DNA of 64,000 bases from Deltaproteobacteria bacterium (GTDB lineage: Bacteria; Myxococcota_A; UBA9160; UBA6930). Position numbers and translations under genes: made by a program. Shown here one piece after another: positions 26,131 through 32,137 of the stretch. The notes below the pieces were generated by a model, which saw nothing but the letters and a program-made list of their open reading frames with translations, was not told where the DNA came from and made no database searches. Position 1 is the stretch's first letter. Each line of letters starts with the position of its first letter. The DNA lies in NCBI GenBank assembly GCA_028817435.1, contig JAPPPQ010000005.1:67408-131407 (forward strand), written 5' to 3'.

Positions 26131-26900
26131 TTCCCCACACCCGCGCCCTCGCCCTCGATTTCGACGGCGTCATTTGCGACAGCGCCCGCGAGGCATTCCA
26201 GCTTGCCCTGCAGAGCGCGCGGGAATGCCTCGGCCCCCCCGCGCAGCGCGCCTTCCCCAAGGGCGCAGAGCAAAACACCGCGCTGTGGGAGCGCTTTGTA
26301 GAATTGCTGCCGCTGGGCAACCGCGCCGACGATTACGGCGTATGCCTGCTGGCCATTGCCACCAACGCCGCGCTGCCCGGCCAGGACGATTACGACCACT
26401 TCCGCCGCGGCCTGGACCCAGCCGCGCTGCGCGCCTTCCGCAAGCGCCTCTATCAATTGCGCGCCAGGTGGGAGCGCCAGGACCCCAGCGGCTGGCGCGC
26501 GCTGCTCCCCGCCTATCCGGGAATCTGCGAACTGCTGCGCCGCCGCGCCGGCGAAGTGCACCTGGCCATTGCCACCGCCAAAGACCGCCGCGCCGTGCGC
26601 CAGCTGCTCGAAACCTACGGCATCAGCGATCTCTTCCCCAAAGATTGCGTGCTGGACAAAGAGAGCGGCCCGAGCAAGCGCGCCCACATTGCGCAAATTG
26701 CAGAGCGCCTCGCCTGCCCCCCCGCGCAAATTACCTTTGTGGACGACAAAGTGAGCCACCTGCTGGATGTATCCGGCCTGGGCGCGCGCTGCCTGCTGGC
26801 CGCCTGGGGCTACAACGGCCCGCGAGAATCGCGCATTGCCCAAGCCGCCGGCTTCCCCGTCTGCCAATTGCGCGATTTCGAGGCGCAGGCATTCCCGTAG
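26130..26900 (+). CDS. HAD-family hydrolase with a non-canonical start codon
   Basis: This protein of about 256 residues is a HAD-superfamily phosphatase: motif I is ALDFDGVICDSA, motif II lies in VHLAIATAKDRR, motif III has the Lys in GPSKRAHI, and motif IV is ITFVDDKVSHLLD. The open frame runs back far into the CBS gene with no ATG, GTG or TTG near the domain start. Only an ATT at 26130, overlapping the CBS stop (TGATT), or a CTG at 26127 is available, and motif I begins about 10 codons later. I annotate the ATT. Coupling to the CBS gene would help a weak start. The substrate is unknown. Confidence 0.72.
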   Translation: MPHTRALALDFDGVICDSAREAFQLALQSARECLGPPAQRAFPKGAEQNTALWERFVELLPLGNRADDYGVCLLAIATNAALPGQDDYDHFRRGLDPAALRAFRKRLYQLRARWERQDPSGWRALLPAYPGICELLRRRAGEVHLAIATAKDRRAVRQLLETYGISDLFPKDCVLDKESGPSKRAHIAQIAERLACPPAQITFVDDKVSHLLDVSGLGARCLLAAWGYNGPRESRIAQAAGFPVCQLRDFEAQAFP

Positions 26901-26939
26901 CCCCCGCCGCGCAACCCGCCGCCCGCGCGCGCGCTCTGC

Positions 26940-26945
26940 TACGCT
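26940..26945 (+). promoter_or_regulatory. -10 box placing the nfuA start codon at the transcript 5' end
   Basis: TACGCT ends 6 nt before the ATG at 26952 and there is no Shine-Dalgarno between them, so the mRNA is probably leaderless. Confidence 0.4.
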
Positions 26946-26951
26946 CCCCGC

Positions 26952-27551
26952 ATGGCGCTGCACATCGAAAACGCCCCGGCCAAACCCGCCAGCGCGCTGC
27001 AAATGCACGCAGAGCGGACGCCGAACCCCCGCAGCGTCAAGTGGGTGCTGGGCGCGCCCATTGCCGCGCCCGGCCAGAGCGCAAACTTCCAGCAAGCCGC
27101 CCCGCCCGAAGTCTCGCCGCTGGCCGCGCGGCTCTTCGCCATTGACGGCGTGGCGGGCGTCTTCTTCGCCGAAAACTTCGTCACCGTAACCAAGGGCGAT
27201 TCTCCCTCTGCCCCCGCCTGGCCCGAGCTGGCAGAGCCCATCGCCGCGGCCCTTCGCGCGCACATCGAATCCGGCGAAGACGCGCTGGGGCCGGCCTACA
27301 CGCCGCCCCCCACCCGCCCGCAGGGCGAAATTGAACAGCGCATCCGCGAAATTTTGGAAAACGAGATTCGCCCCGCCATCGCCATGGACGGCGGCGATGT
27401 GCAATTTGCCGGCTACCACAACGGCGCAGTGGAAGTGGTGCTGCAGGGCGCTTGCGTCGGCTGCCCCAGCTCTACCGCCACGCTGCGCTTCGGCATTGAG
27501 GCGCGGCTGCGCCAGGCCATCCCCGAAGTGACCCGCGTCGTGCAGCGCTAG
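26952..27551 (+). CDS. nfuA: Iron-sulfur cluster carrier NfuA/NifU-like
   Basis: This 199-residue protein has an Nfu N-terminal domain (HAERTPNPRSVKWVLG ... LFAIDGVAGVFFAENFVTVTK) and a NifU-like C-terminal domain with the cluster-binding CxxC in VVLQGACVGCPSSTATL. It carries 4Fe-4S clusters to target enzymes, which suits a genome region with an Fe-S tungsten enzyme, although they are not linked. ATG 26952 has no ribosome site and sits just behind a -10 hexamer. Confidence 0.93.
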   Translation: MALHIENAPAKPASALQMHAERTPNPRSVKWVLGAPIAAPGQSANFQQAAPPEVSPLAARLFAIDGVAGVFFAENFVTVTKGDSPSAPAWPELAEPIAAALRAHIESGEDALGPAYTPPPTRPQGEIEQRIREILENEIRPAIAMDGGDVQFAGYHNGAVEVVLQGACVGCPSSTATLRFGIEARLRQAIPEVTRVVQR

Positions 27552-27576
27552 CTGTGGCAGGCCGCGCGGGGGGCGT

Positions 27577-27582
27577 TAGGCT
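27577..27582 (+). promoter_or_regulatory. -10 box placing the 27589 start codon at the transcript 5' end
   Basis: TAGGCT ends 6 nt before the ATG at 27589 and no Shine-Dalgarno intervenes. Confidence 0.35.
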
Positions 27583-27588
27583 GCGAAA

Positions 27589-28131
27589 ATGCTCGCACGC
27601 GCCACCGCAGGGCTGGGCCTTGCCGCCGCCATGGCCGCAACCGGGCTGGGCTGCGCGGGCGCGCCGCCCGCCGGGCGGGACGCCTGGATCATTACGCGCA
27701 TTCACGCGCCGCCGCGGGTGAAAGTGGACCGCATTGAGCTGCGCGATGTGGATCGCGACACCTTTCACGAAGTCGGCTGGTCTCCCGGCCCGGTGGTGTT
27801 GAAGGTATCGGAGGGGCGCTACCGGCTGCGGCGTCTGGTGCTGGCCGAAGGCGCAGAGCGCGAAATCAAGTTTCCGCAGCCCGACGACCCCATTGAGGTG
27901 CGCAGTTGCTGCATCAACTACATTGGCGATGTGGTGTTTCGCCCCGGCCGCCGCAATGTGCCACCCCTGCAGGTGCTGCGCAACGAAACCAACACCCCGC
28001 TGCACGCCATGGCCATTTACCCCGAACTGTTTGACGGCCGCCCGGTGCTGATGCTGCTGCCCGACGAGCGCCCGGTGCGCCTGCGCTTTGAAGACCCCAC
28101 CCCGCCCGCAGACCCGCCCGGCGCAAAATAG
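27589..28131 (+). CDS. Lipoprotein of unknown function
   Basis: I do not recognise this 180-residue protein. It begins with a lipoprotein signal (LGLAAAMAATGLGCAG, lipobox TGLGC). The mature part looks all-beta: VKVDRIELRDVDRD, GPVVLKVSEGRYRLRRLVL, a CC pair in VRSCCINYIGDVVFRPG, and PVRLRFEDP at the end. This pattern resembles small carboxypeptidase-regulatory-like or transthyretin-like folds, but that is only an impression. The methyltransferase gene begins directly after its TAG stop. Confidence 0.6.
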   Translation: MLARATAGLGLAAAMAATGLGCAGAPPAGRDAWIITRIHAPPRVKVDRIELRDVDRDTFHEVGWSPGPVVLKVSEGRYRLRRLVLAEGAEREIKFPQPDDPIEVRSCCINYIGDVVFRPGRRNVPPLQVLRNETNTPLHAMAIYPELFDGRPVLMLLPDERPVRLRFEDPTPPADPPGAK

Positions 28132-28809
28132 GTGCAGCGCGTTCCCGAACCCGAACTGATGACCGGCGAGGCCCAGTGCCGCGCCTATGCCGAAGCCGAC
28201 TTTTCCGAAGCCCACGACCGCTTCATTGCGCTGCTGAACGAAAAGCACCCCCATCTTGCGGCCAAAGGCGTGGCGCTGGATTTGGGCTGCGGCAACGGCG
28301 ATGTATCCCGGCGCTTTTTGCGCGCGCACCCCGGCTGGGCTTTGGTGGGGCTGGACGGCTCTCCCGCAATGCTGGCCTGGGCGCAACGGCAATCTCGCAG
28401 CGCGGGGCTGGCCGGCCGCACGCGCTTTGTCCAGGCCCTGCTGCGCCCCCGCGCCGCAGAGACCGGCGAGCGCCCCGCCCTGCCCCGCGCCGACCTGCTC
28501 ATTTGCAACAGCCTGCTGCACCACCTGCCGCAACCCGCCGCGCTGTGGGATGCCCTGGCGCAGGCAGCACCCGGCACCCCCATATTTGTAATGGATTTGC
28601 TGCGCCCAGAGAGCGAAGCCGCAGCCGCCGCACTGCGCGACCGCTACGCCGCCGACGCCCCCGAAATTCTGCGCCGCGACTTCCACAACTCCCTGCGCGC
28701 CGCCTACGAACTCCCCGAACTCCGCGCCCAACTGACCGCCGCCAGCCTCCCGCACCTCTCCCTGCAACCCGCCTCCGACCGCCACTGGATTGCGTGGGGG
28801 GAGATTTGA
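28132..28809 (+). CDS. SAM-dependent class I methyltransferase
   Basis: This 225-residue protein has the SAM-binding motif VALDLGCGNGDVSRRF, then ALVGLDGSPAMLAWA, and motif IV ADLLICNSLLHHLPQP. It fits the Methyltransf_25/11 group; the substrate is unknown. The GTG at 28132 abuts the previous stop; an ATG at 28159 is an alternative. Its stop codon lies 6 nt from the first (outer) CRISPR repeat, so the gene and array are nearly contiguous, and any leftward array transcript runs into its 3' end antisense. Confidence 0.82.
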   Translation: MQRVPEPELMTGEAQCRAYAEADFSEAHDRFIALLNEKHPHLAAKGVALDLGCGNGDVSRRFLRAHPGWALVGLDGSPAMLAWAQRQSRSAGLAGRTRFVQALLRPRAAETGERPALPRADLLICNSLLHHLPQPAALWDALAQAAPGTPIFVMDLLRPESEAAAAALRDRYAADAPEILRRDFHNSLRAAYELPELRAQLTAASLPHLSLQPASDRHWIAWGEI

Positions 28810-28814
28810 GGTGA

Positions 28815-29245
28815 AGGGCACGCCCCTTCCAATTTGCGGGGATGCACCCCCGCATTCTCGCCGCGCGCCTAGAGGACTGAGGTGCACACCCCTTCCAATT
28901 TGCGGGGATGCACCCCCAGCAGCACCGAAGCCCCCCAGCCCACCGGGGTGCACACCCCTTCCAATTTGCGGGGATGCACCCCCGCCGAAGAGCTTTCCCT
29001 GGAATTTCTGAGGGTGCACACCCCTTCCAATTTGCGGGGATGCACCCCACCACGCCACCGTGAAGCTGATGTTCAGAGGGTGCACACCCCTTCCAATTTG
29101 CGGGGATGCACCCCGCCCGCTCAAAGCGGCGCAGCACCCTGTGGGTGCACACCCCTTCCAATTTGCGGGGATGCACCCCCAAAGCTGGGTGTTCGGGTTT
29201 TGGACGCTGGGTGCACACCCCTTCCAATTTGCGGGGATGCACCCC
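28815..29245. CRISPR. CRISPR array: seven 36-nt repeats, six 29-30-nt spacers
   Basis: Repeats occupy 28815-28850, 28881-28916, 28947-28982, 29013-29048, 29079-29114, 29144-29179 and 29210-29245. Six are identical and the first has three mismatches, all in its left third. On the plus strand a repeat starts GGTGCACACCCCTTCC and ends TTTGCGGGGATGCACCCC; five copies have one more G in front. Ends are self-complementary (GGTGCA with TGCACC, then CCCC with GGGG) around an 11-nt loop. The six spacers differ from each other and from the rest of the window. The degenerate repeat at the left end suggests that the leader is on the right and transcription goes leftwards, in the same direction as the nuclease gene at 29360-30688. 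Confidence 0.95.
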
Positions 29246-29359
29246 TGAAACGCCGCAACTCCGCAAACGGACGGGCATATTCGCTGGCAATCGCGCTCTC
29301 AAGCAGCCACGTTCCAGCCCGGGCCTGCACCTGCCCGGACGGACCTGATCGGCCCGATT
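29246..29359 (-). promoter_or_regulatory. Probable leader or scaffold-RNA region between nuclease gene and array
   Basis: These 114 nt separate the nuclease stop codon from the array. Read leftwards they contain a hairpin (29319-29338; CCGGGC and GCCCGG around the loop AGGTGCAG) and a TATGCC near the array side. The loop includes GGTGCA, which is complementary to the TGCACC near the 3' end of the leftward repeat. In TnpB loci this is where the omega-RNA scaffold lies. No long anti-repeat is visible. The role as leader or tracr-like RNA is inferred. Confidence 0.4.
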
Positions 29360-30688
29360 TTACTGTGCTGCGCCCTCCTTTCCCTGCAGCGCCCGCTGCA
29401 GAATGTTCCGGGCCGCGTTCACATCCCGGTCCAGTTTGAGGCCGCACTTGGGGCAATTGTGAACTCGCACTTCCAGCCCCTTCTTCACCACCGCCCCGCA
29501 GCCGCTGCAAGCCTGAGAAGTGCCGCGGGCGCTCACTTCCACAAACTCCACCCCGGACACATCCGCCTTGTAGCGCAGCTTGCCAATCAGAGCGCCCATC
29601 GCAGCGTCTCCGATAGACCGGTTCAGCCCGCGCTTGTGCGCGCCCCCCTTCGCCATCATGCCCCGCACATTCAAATCCTCGACCGCAACCAGACTGGCGC
29701 GCCCCACAATGGCATTCGCCACATGGTGCCCGTGATTGTCGCGCACATTGGCAACGCGCTTGTGCGCCCTGCGGACACGCTCTTTGCTGCGCGCGAAGCC
29801 CCGGCTATTCCAATTGCCGCTTCGCTTGGCGACCTTTCGGCGGCGCTGGAATGCGCGCTGGGCGCGGCTCAACTCCGCCAATCCGTCGCGCCCGGCCTGG
29901 ATTCCCTCGTAGCGCTTCCCGTCCGAGCAGGCGGCCAGCGCCTTCACCCCGGCGTCCACGCCAATGGCGGGCTTTCCGGAAGGCCGGGGCTTCCCCTCCA
30001 CTTCCACGGCAAAACTGACCCACCACTTTGCCTTGCCTTTGACATGATCCATTTGCCGCTTGTGCCGCAAAGCCTTCGGCTTGCCTTTTGCCTTGCCCTC
30101 GACATGATTCAGTTCCCGCGTGAGCCGCAGAGCCTTCGGCTTGCCGGGCAGCGGGCGGTGCAGCCGGATGCGCATACCGCCGGGCACGCCTTTCACGCGA
30201 AGCTGGTTGCCCTTCACTCTGAAACCGTCGCTCTGATTGATTTCGAGCGTTTTGAAGAAGCGCGCGGGTTTGAATTCCGGGAAGCCCGGCGGCCCGCCCT
30301 TTTTCACGCGCTCGAAGAACGCTTGATACGCCTTCTCAAGCCGCTGCAGCGTGCCCCTCGAAATGAGGGCCGACACATCCCCATACTCAGGGAGCATTGC
30401 GCGAATCTCTCTCATTGTGACGCTCTGCCCGTAGTAGCTGGTGGTCTTGCGAATAGCGCGCTTGGCCTCCGCGAATTCTGCGGCGCTGTGGCGCTTCGCC
30501 CACTCGTATGAGCCAATGCGCTCTTCCAGCGCGGCGTTGTAGAGATCGCGCTGGTCGTCGAGAATTCGCTGCAGCGCCGCGTGCTGGTGCGCGCACGGCG
30601 CGAGGGGGAACTTGTAGGAGAGAATTACCGGCGCGGGCGCTGCGGGCTGCGCCGCGCTCTTGCCGCCGCTCTGCGCTGTGGACTTCAC
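29360..30688 (-). CDS. TnpB-like RuvC nuclease, putative miniature type V (Cas12-like) CRISPR effector
   Basis: This 442-residue protein has the TnpB/OrfB layout. The N-terminal helical and WED region spans about 20-235 (ILSYKFPLAP, LQRLEKAYQAFFERVKKG, GFPEFK). RuvC-I is AIGVDAGVKALAACS with D245; RuvC-II is VAVEDLN with E337. A zinc ribbon has C394, C397, C412 and C415, and RuvC-III is LDRDVNAARNIL with D420/D422. All catalytic acids are present. A 20-residue duplication at 182-221 enlarges the WED-like region. The GTG at 30688 is preceded by TAGGGT at 7 nt and no ribosome site, so the message may be leaderless. No tnpA, cas1 or cas2 is nearby. It could be a plain solitary TnpB, but the adjoining CRISPR array argues for a V-U-like effector. 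Confidence 0.88.
   Translation of the reverse strand: MKSTAQSGGKSAAQPAAPAPVILSYKFPLAPCAHQHAALQRILDDQRDLYNAALEERIGSYEWAKRHSAAEFAEAKRAIRKTTSYYGQSVTMREIRAMLPEYGDVSALISRGTLQRLEKAYQAFFERVKKGGPPGFPEFKPARFFKTLEINQSDGFRVKGNQLRVKGVPGGMRIRLHRPLPGKPKALRLTRELNHVEGKAKGKPKALRHKRQMDHVKGKAKWWVSFAVEVEGKPRPSGKPAIGVDAGVKALAACSDGKRYEGIQAGRDGLAELSRAQRAFQRRRKVAKRSGNWNSRGFARSKERVRRAHKRVANVRDNHGHHVANAIVGRASLVAVEDLNVRGMMAKGGAHKRGLNRSIGDAAMGALIGKLRYKADVSGVEFVEVSARGTSQACSGCGAVVKKGLEVRVHNCPKCGLKLDRDVNAARNILQRALQGKEGAAQ
30026..30145 (-). repeat. Tandem 60-bp duplication inside the nuclease gene
   Basis: Two diverged in-frame copies encode residues 182-201 and 202-221 of the effector. Both start GKPKALR and end GKAK, and 14 of 20 residues are identical. 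Ordinary TnpB proteins have one such segment between the WED strand and the xWWVSF strand. Confidence 0.85.
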
Positions 30689-30695
30689 GGCGGCA

Positions 30696-30701
30696 ACCCT
30701 A
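30696..30701 (-). promoter_or_regulatory. -10 box of the CRISPR nuclease gene
   Basis: TAGGGT on the minus strand ends exactly 7 nt before the GTG at 30688, the same geometry as at the other predicted leaderless genes in the window. Confidence 0.4.
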
Positions 30702-30738
30702 CCCCGCCCCCGCCCGGCGGGCTACCCCCGGCGCGGCG

Positions 30739-30763
30739 GGGTGTGACCTCATGTGTCACACCC
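30739..30763. terminator. Inverted repeat at the end of the NUDIX gene
   Basis: Perfect 9-bp arms (GGGTGTGAC and GTCACACCC) flank a 7-nt loop and span the stop codon of the NUDIX gene. There is no T-tract on either strand, so if it terminates transcription upstream of the nuclease gene it would need help. A protein-binding palindrome is also possible. Confidence 0.35.
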
Positions 30764-31252
30764 GCCCGCCGCCGCTGCGGCAGCGCCCTGCAAAAGCTCG
30801 AAATCCACCAGGCGGTCGCCGTCGAACAGGAAGCGGCCCGCAAAGGGAATGCCGGCCAACAGCAGCGGCAGCCAGTGGCGGTCGTCCTCCCACATTTCGC
30901 CGTAGGGAATGCGCTGGCAATCGGTCCAAAAGGGCGCGGCCTCGGCGGTTTCCACAAGGCGGCCGGTGTGGCTTTCGCTGCGGAACACATGGACGAGAAT
31001 TGCGTAGCCGTCCTGAAACTGAAAGCGCAGCTCGCCGCAGTGGCGCAGCGCGCCCACCTGCAGCCCCACTTCCTCGCGCACCTCGCGGGCGGCGCACTGC
31101 TCCAGGGTTTCGCCGGCTTCCAGCTTGCCGCCGGGGCCGTTAATTTTGCCCGCGCCCAGGCCGCGCTTCTTGCGAATCAGCAGCACGCGCCCGCCGTCGA
31201 AAATAAAGACCAGCGACGACACATGGCGCGGGCGCCACTGCGCCCAATCCAT
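30749..31252 (-). CDS. NUDIX hydrolase, MTH1-like 8-oxo-purine nucleoside triphosphatase
   Basis: This 167-residue protein has a complete NUDIX box (GGKLEAGETLEQCAAREVREE). Beyond the box it follows mammalian MTH1 closely: LLIRKKRGLGAGKINGPGG, ILVHVFRSES, PFWTDCQRIPYGEMWEDD and FAGRFLFDGDRLVDFEL. The likely role is hydrolysis of oxidised purine nucleotides such as 8-oxo-dGTP or 2-OH-dATP. ATG 31252 follows AAGGGG; the frame is open much further upstream but without similarity. The gene diverges from the SelW-like gene. Confidence 0.85.
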   Translation of the reverse strand: MDWAQWRPRHVSSLVFIFDGGRVLLIRKKRGLGAGKINGPGGKLEAGETLEQCAAREVREEVGLQVGALRHCGELRFQFQDGYAILVHVFRSESHTGRLVETAEAAPFWTDCQRIPYGEMWEDDRHWLPLLLAGIPFAGRFLFDGDRLVDFELLQGAAAAAAGGCDT

Positions 31253-31332
31253 TTCGCCCACCCCTTGCCACGCCACCCCCGCAGTGTGCCATACTTGGGG
31301 CCGGGCTTGGGGGGCGGCCGGCGGCGGCCGCG

Positions 31333-31338
31333 CTACGC
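31333..31338 (+). promoter_or_regulatory. -10 box of the SelW-like gene
   Basis: TACGCT, the same hexamer as before nfuA. The expected start site near 31345 leaves a leader of about 22 nt that contains a strong Shine-Dalgarno (AGGGAGGAG). Confidence 0.4.
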
Positions 31339-31366
31339 TGAGCCGCAACCCACAGGGAGGAGCGCC

Positions 31367-31582
31367 ATGCGCATTACCATTACCTACTGCGTGCGCTGAA
31401 ACTACCTGCCCCAGGCCGCCAGTTTGGCGGCTGCAATCAAGGACAGGCTGGGACTGGACAGCGAGCTTGTGAAGGGCGGCGGCGGCGTCTTCGATGTGGA
31501 GGCGGACGGCAGGCTGATCTTCTCGAAGGGCGAAGCCGGGCGCTTTCCCGGCGAAGACGAGGTGATCGAGCTGCTTTCGTAG
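31367..31582 (+). CDS. SelW-like (Rdx family) selenoprotein with in-frame UGA
   Basis: Read through one TGA (31397-31399, codon 11) this gene encodes 71 residues. The N-terminus is MRITITYCVRU and the rest (NYLPQAASLAAAIKDRLG, ELVKGGGGVFDVEADG, GRFPGEDEVIELLS) matches the Rdx family of SelW/SelT/SelH redox proteins. Cys8 and Sec11 form the CxxU motif exactly where family members have CxxC or CxxU. ATG 31367 follows AGGGAGGAG. The gene ends 18 nt before pyrE. A SECIS-like hairpin starts 15 nt after the UGA. Rdx proteins are thioredoxin-like and thought to act on thiol redox balance. No selA, selB or selC lies in the window. Confidence 0.85.
31415..31431 (+). promoter_or_regulatory. SECIS-like hairpin for selenocysteine insertion
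   Basis: A perfect 7-bp stem (GCCGCCA with TGGCGGC) closes a GTT apical loop 15 nt downstream of the UGA codon. Bacterial SECIS elements lie in the coding region just after UGA and have a small apical loop with G and U. Position and loop fit, but SelB recognition cannot be shown from sequence. Confidence 0.6.
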
Positions 31583-31600
31583 CCCCACAGGGAGAAGCCA

Positions 31601-32125
31601 TTGGAGCGGGCGCAACTGGCGCGCGCCCTGGTGAAGGCGGCGCGGCTGAAGGGCCGCTTCCGCCTGCGCTCGGGCGCGGTGAGCGATACCTACTTCGACA
31701 AGTATCGCTTCGAATCCGATCCGGCGCTGCTGGCCGAAGTGGCGCGGCACCTTGCGCCGCTGTTGCCGCCGCCGGCCGAAGCAGAGCTGCTGGCCGGGCT
31801 GGAGCTGGGCGGCGTGCCGCTGGCGGTCCTGCTCTCTCAGCACACCGGGCGGCCCGCGGTGTTTGTGCGCAAGCGCGCCAAGCCATACGGCACCGCGCGC
31901 CTGGCCGAAGGCTGCGAAATTGAAGCGCGCCGCCTGTGCATGATTGAAGATGTGGTGACCTCCGGCGGGCAGGCGGTGCTTTCGGCGCAAGAGCTTCGGC
32001 AACGCGGCGCGCGGGTAGCTTGCGCGCTGTGCGTGGTGGACCGCGAAGCCGGCGGCGCAGAGGCGTTGCGCGCAGAGGGCGTGGAGTTGCGCGCGCTGTT
32101 TCGCGCCAGCGAGCTTGCAGAGTAG
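31601..32125 (+). CDS. pyrE: Orotate phosphoribosyltransferase
   Basis: This 174-residue enzyme makes orotidine 5'-monophosphate from orotate and PRPP in pyrimidine synthesis. It shows GAVSDTYFDKYRFESDP, LAGLELGGVPLAVLLS, FVRKRAKPYGT and the PRPP-binding motif CMIEDVVTSGGQ. The TTG start at 31601 follows AGGGAGAA. It lies between the SelW-like gene and a luciferase-like oxidoreductase on the same strand. Confidence 0.93.
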   Translation: MERAQLARALVKAARLKGRFRLRSGAVSDTYFDKYRFESDPALLAEVARHLAPLLPPPAEAELLAGLELGGVPLAVLLSQHTGRPAVFVRKRAKPYGTARLAEGCEIEARRLCMIEDVVTSGGQAVLSAQELRQRGARVACALCVVDREAGGAEALRAEGVELRALFRASELAE

Positions 32126-32137
32126 GGAGAACCGGCC

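Noticed and set aside
28882-29439. Long open frames across the CRISPR array on both strands
   Set aside because: They encode the same repeat peptide again and again and exist only because the repeat lacks stops; the DNA is an array.
29459-30511. 350-codon open frame antisense to the nuclease gene
   Set aside because: No domain or ribosome site; it mirrors the codon bias of the nuclease gene.
29360-30688. Ordinary IS200/IS605 element with solitary tnpB
   Set aside because: No tnpA and no recognisable element ends were seen, and a genuine CRISPR array adjoins. I cannot fully exclude a decayed element in the origin of the locus.
30739-30763. Palindrome as an IS end or attachment site
   Set aside because: It overlaps the NUDIX stop codon, has no partner elsewhere in the window and no flanking duplication.
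31367-31399. SelW-like gene as a pseudogene ended by a nonsense codon
   Set aside because: The TGA is exactly at the redox-active Sec/Cys position, the rest of the frame is intact and a SECIS-like hairpin follows.
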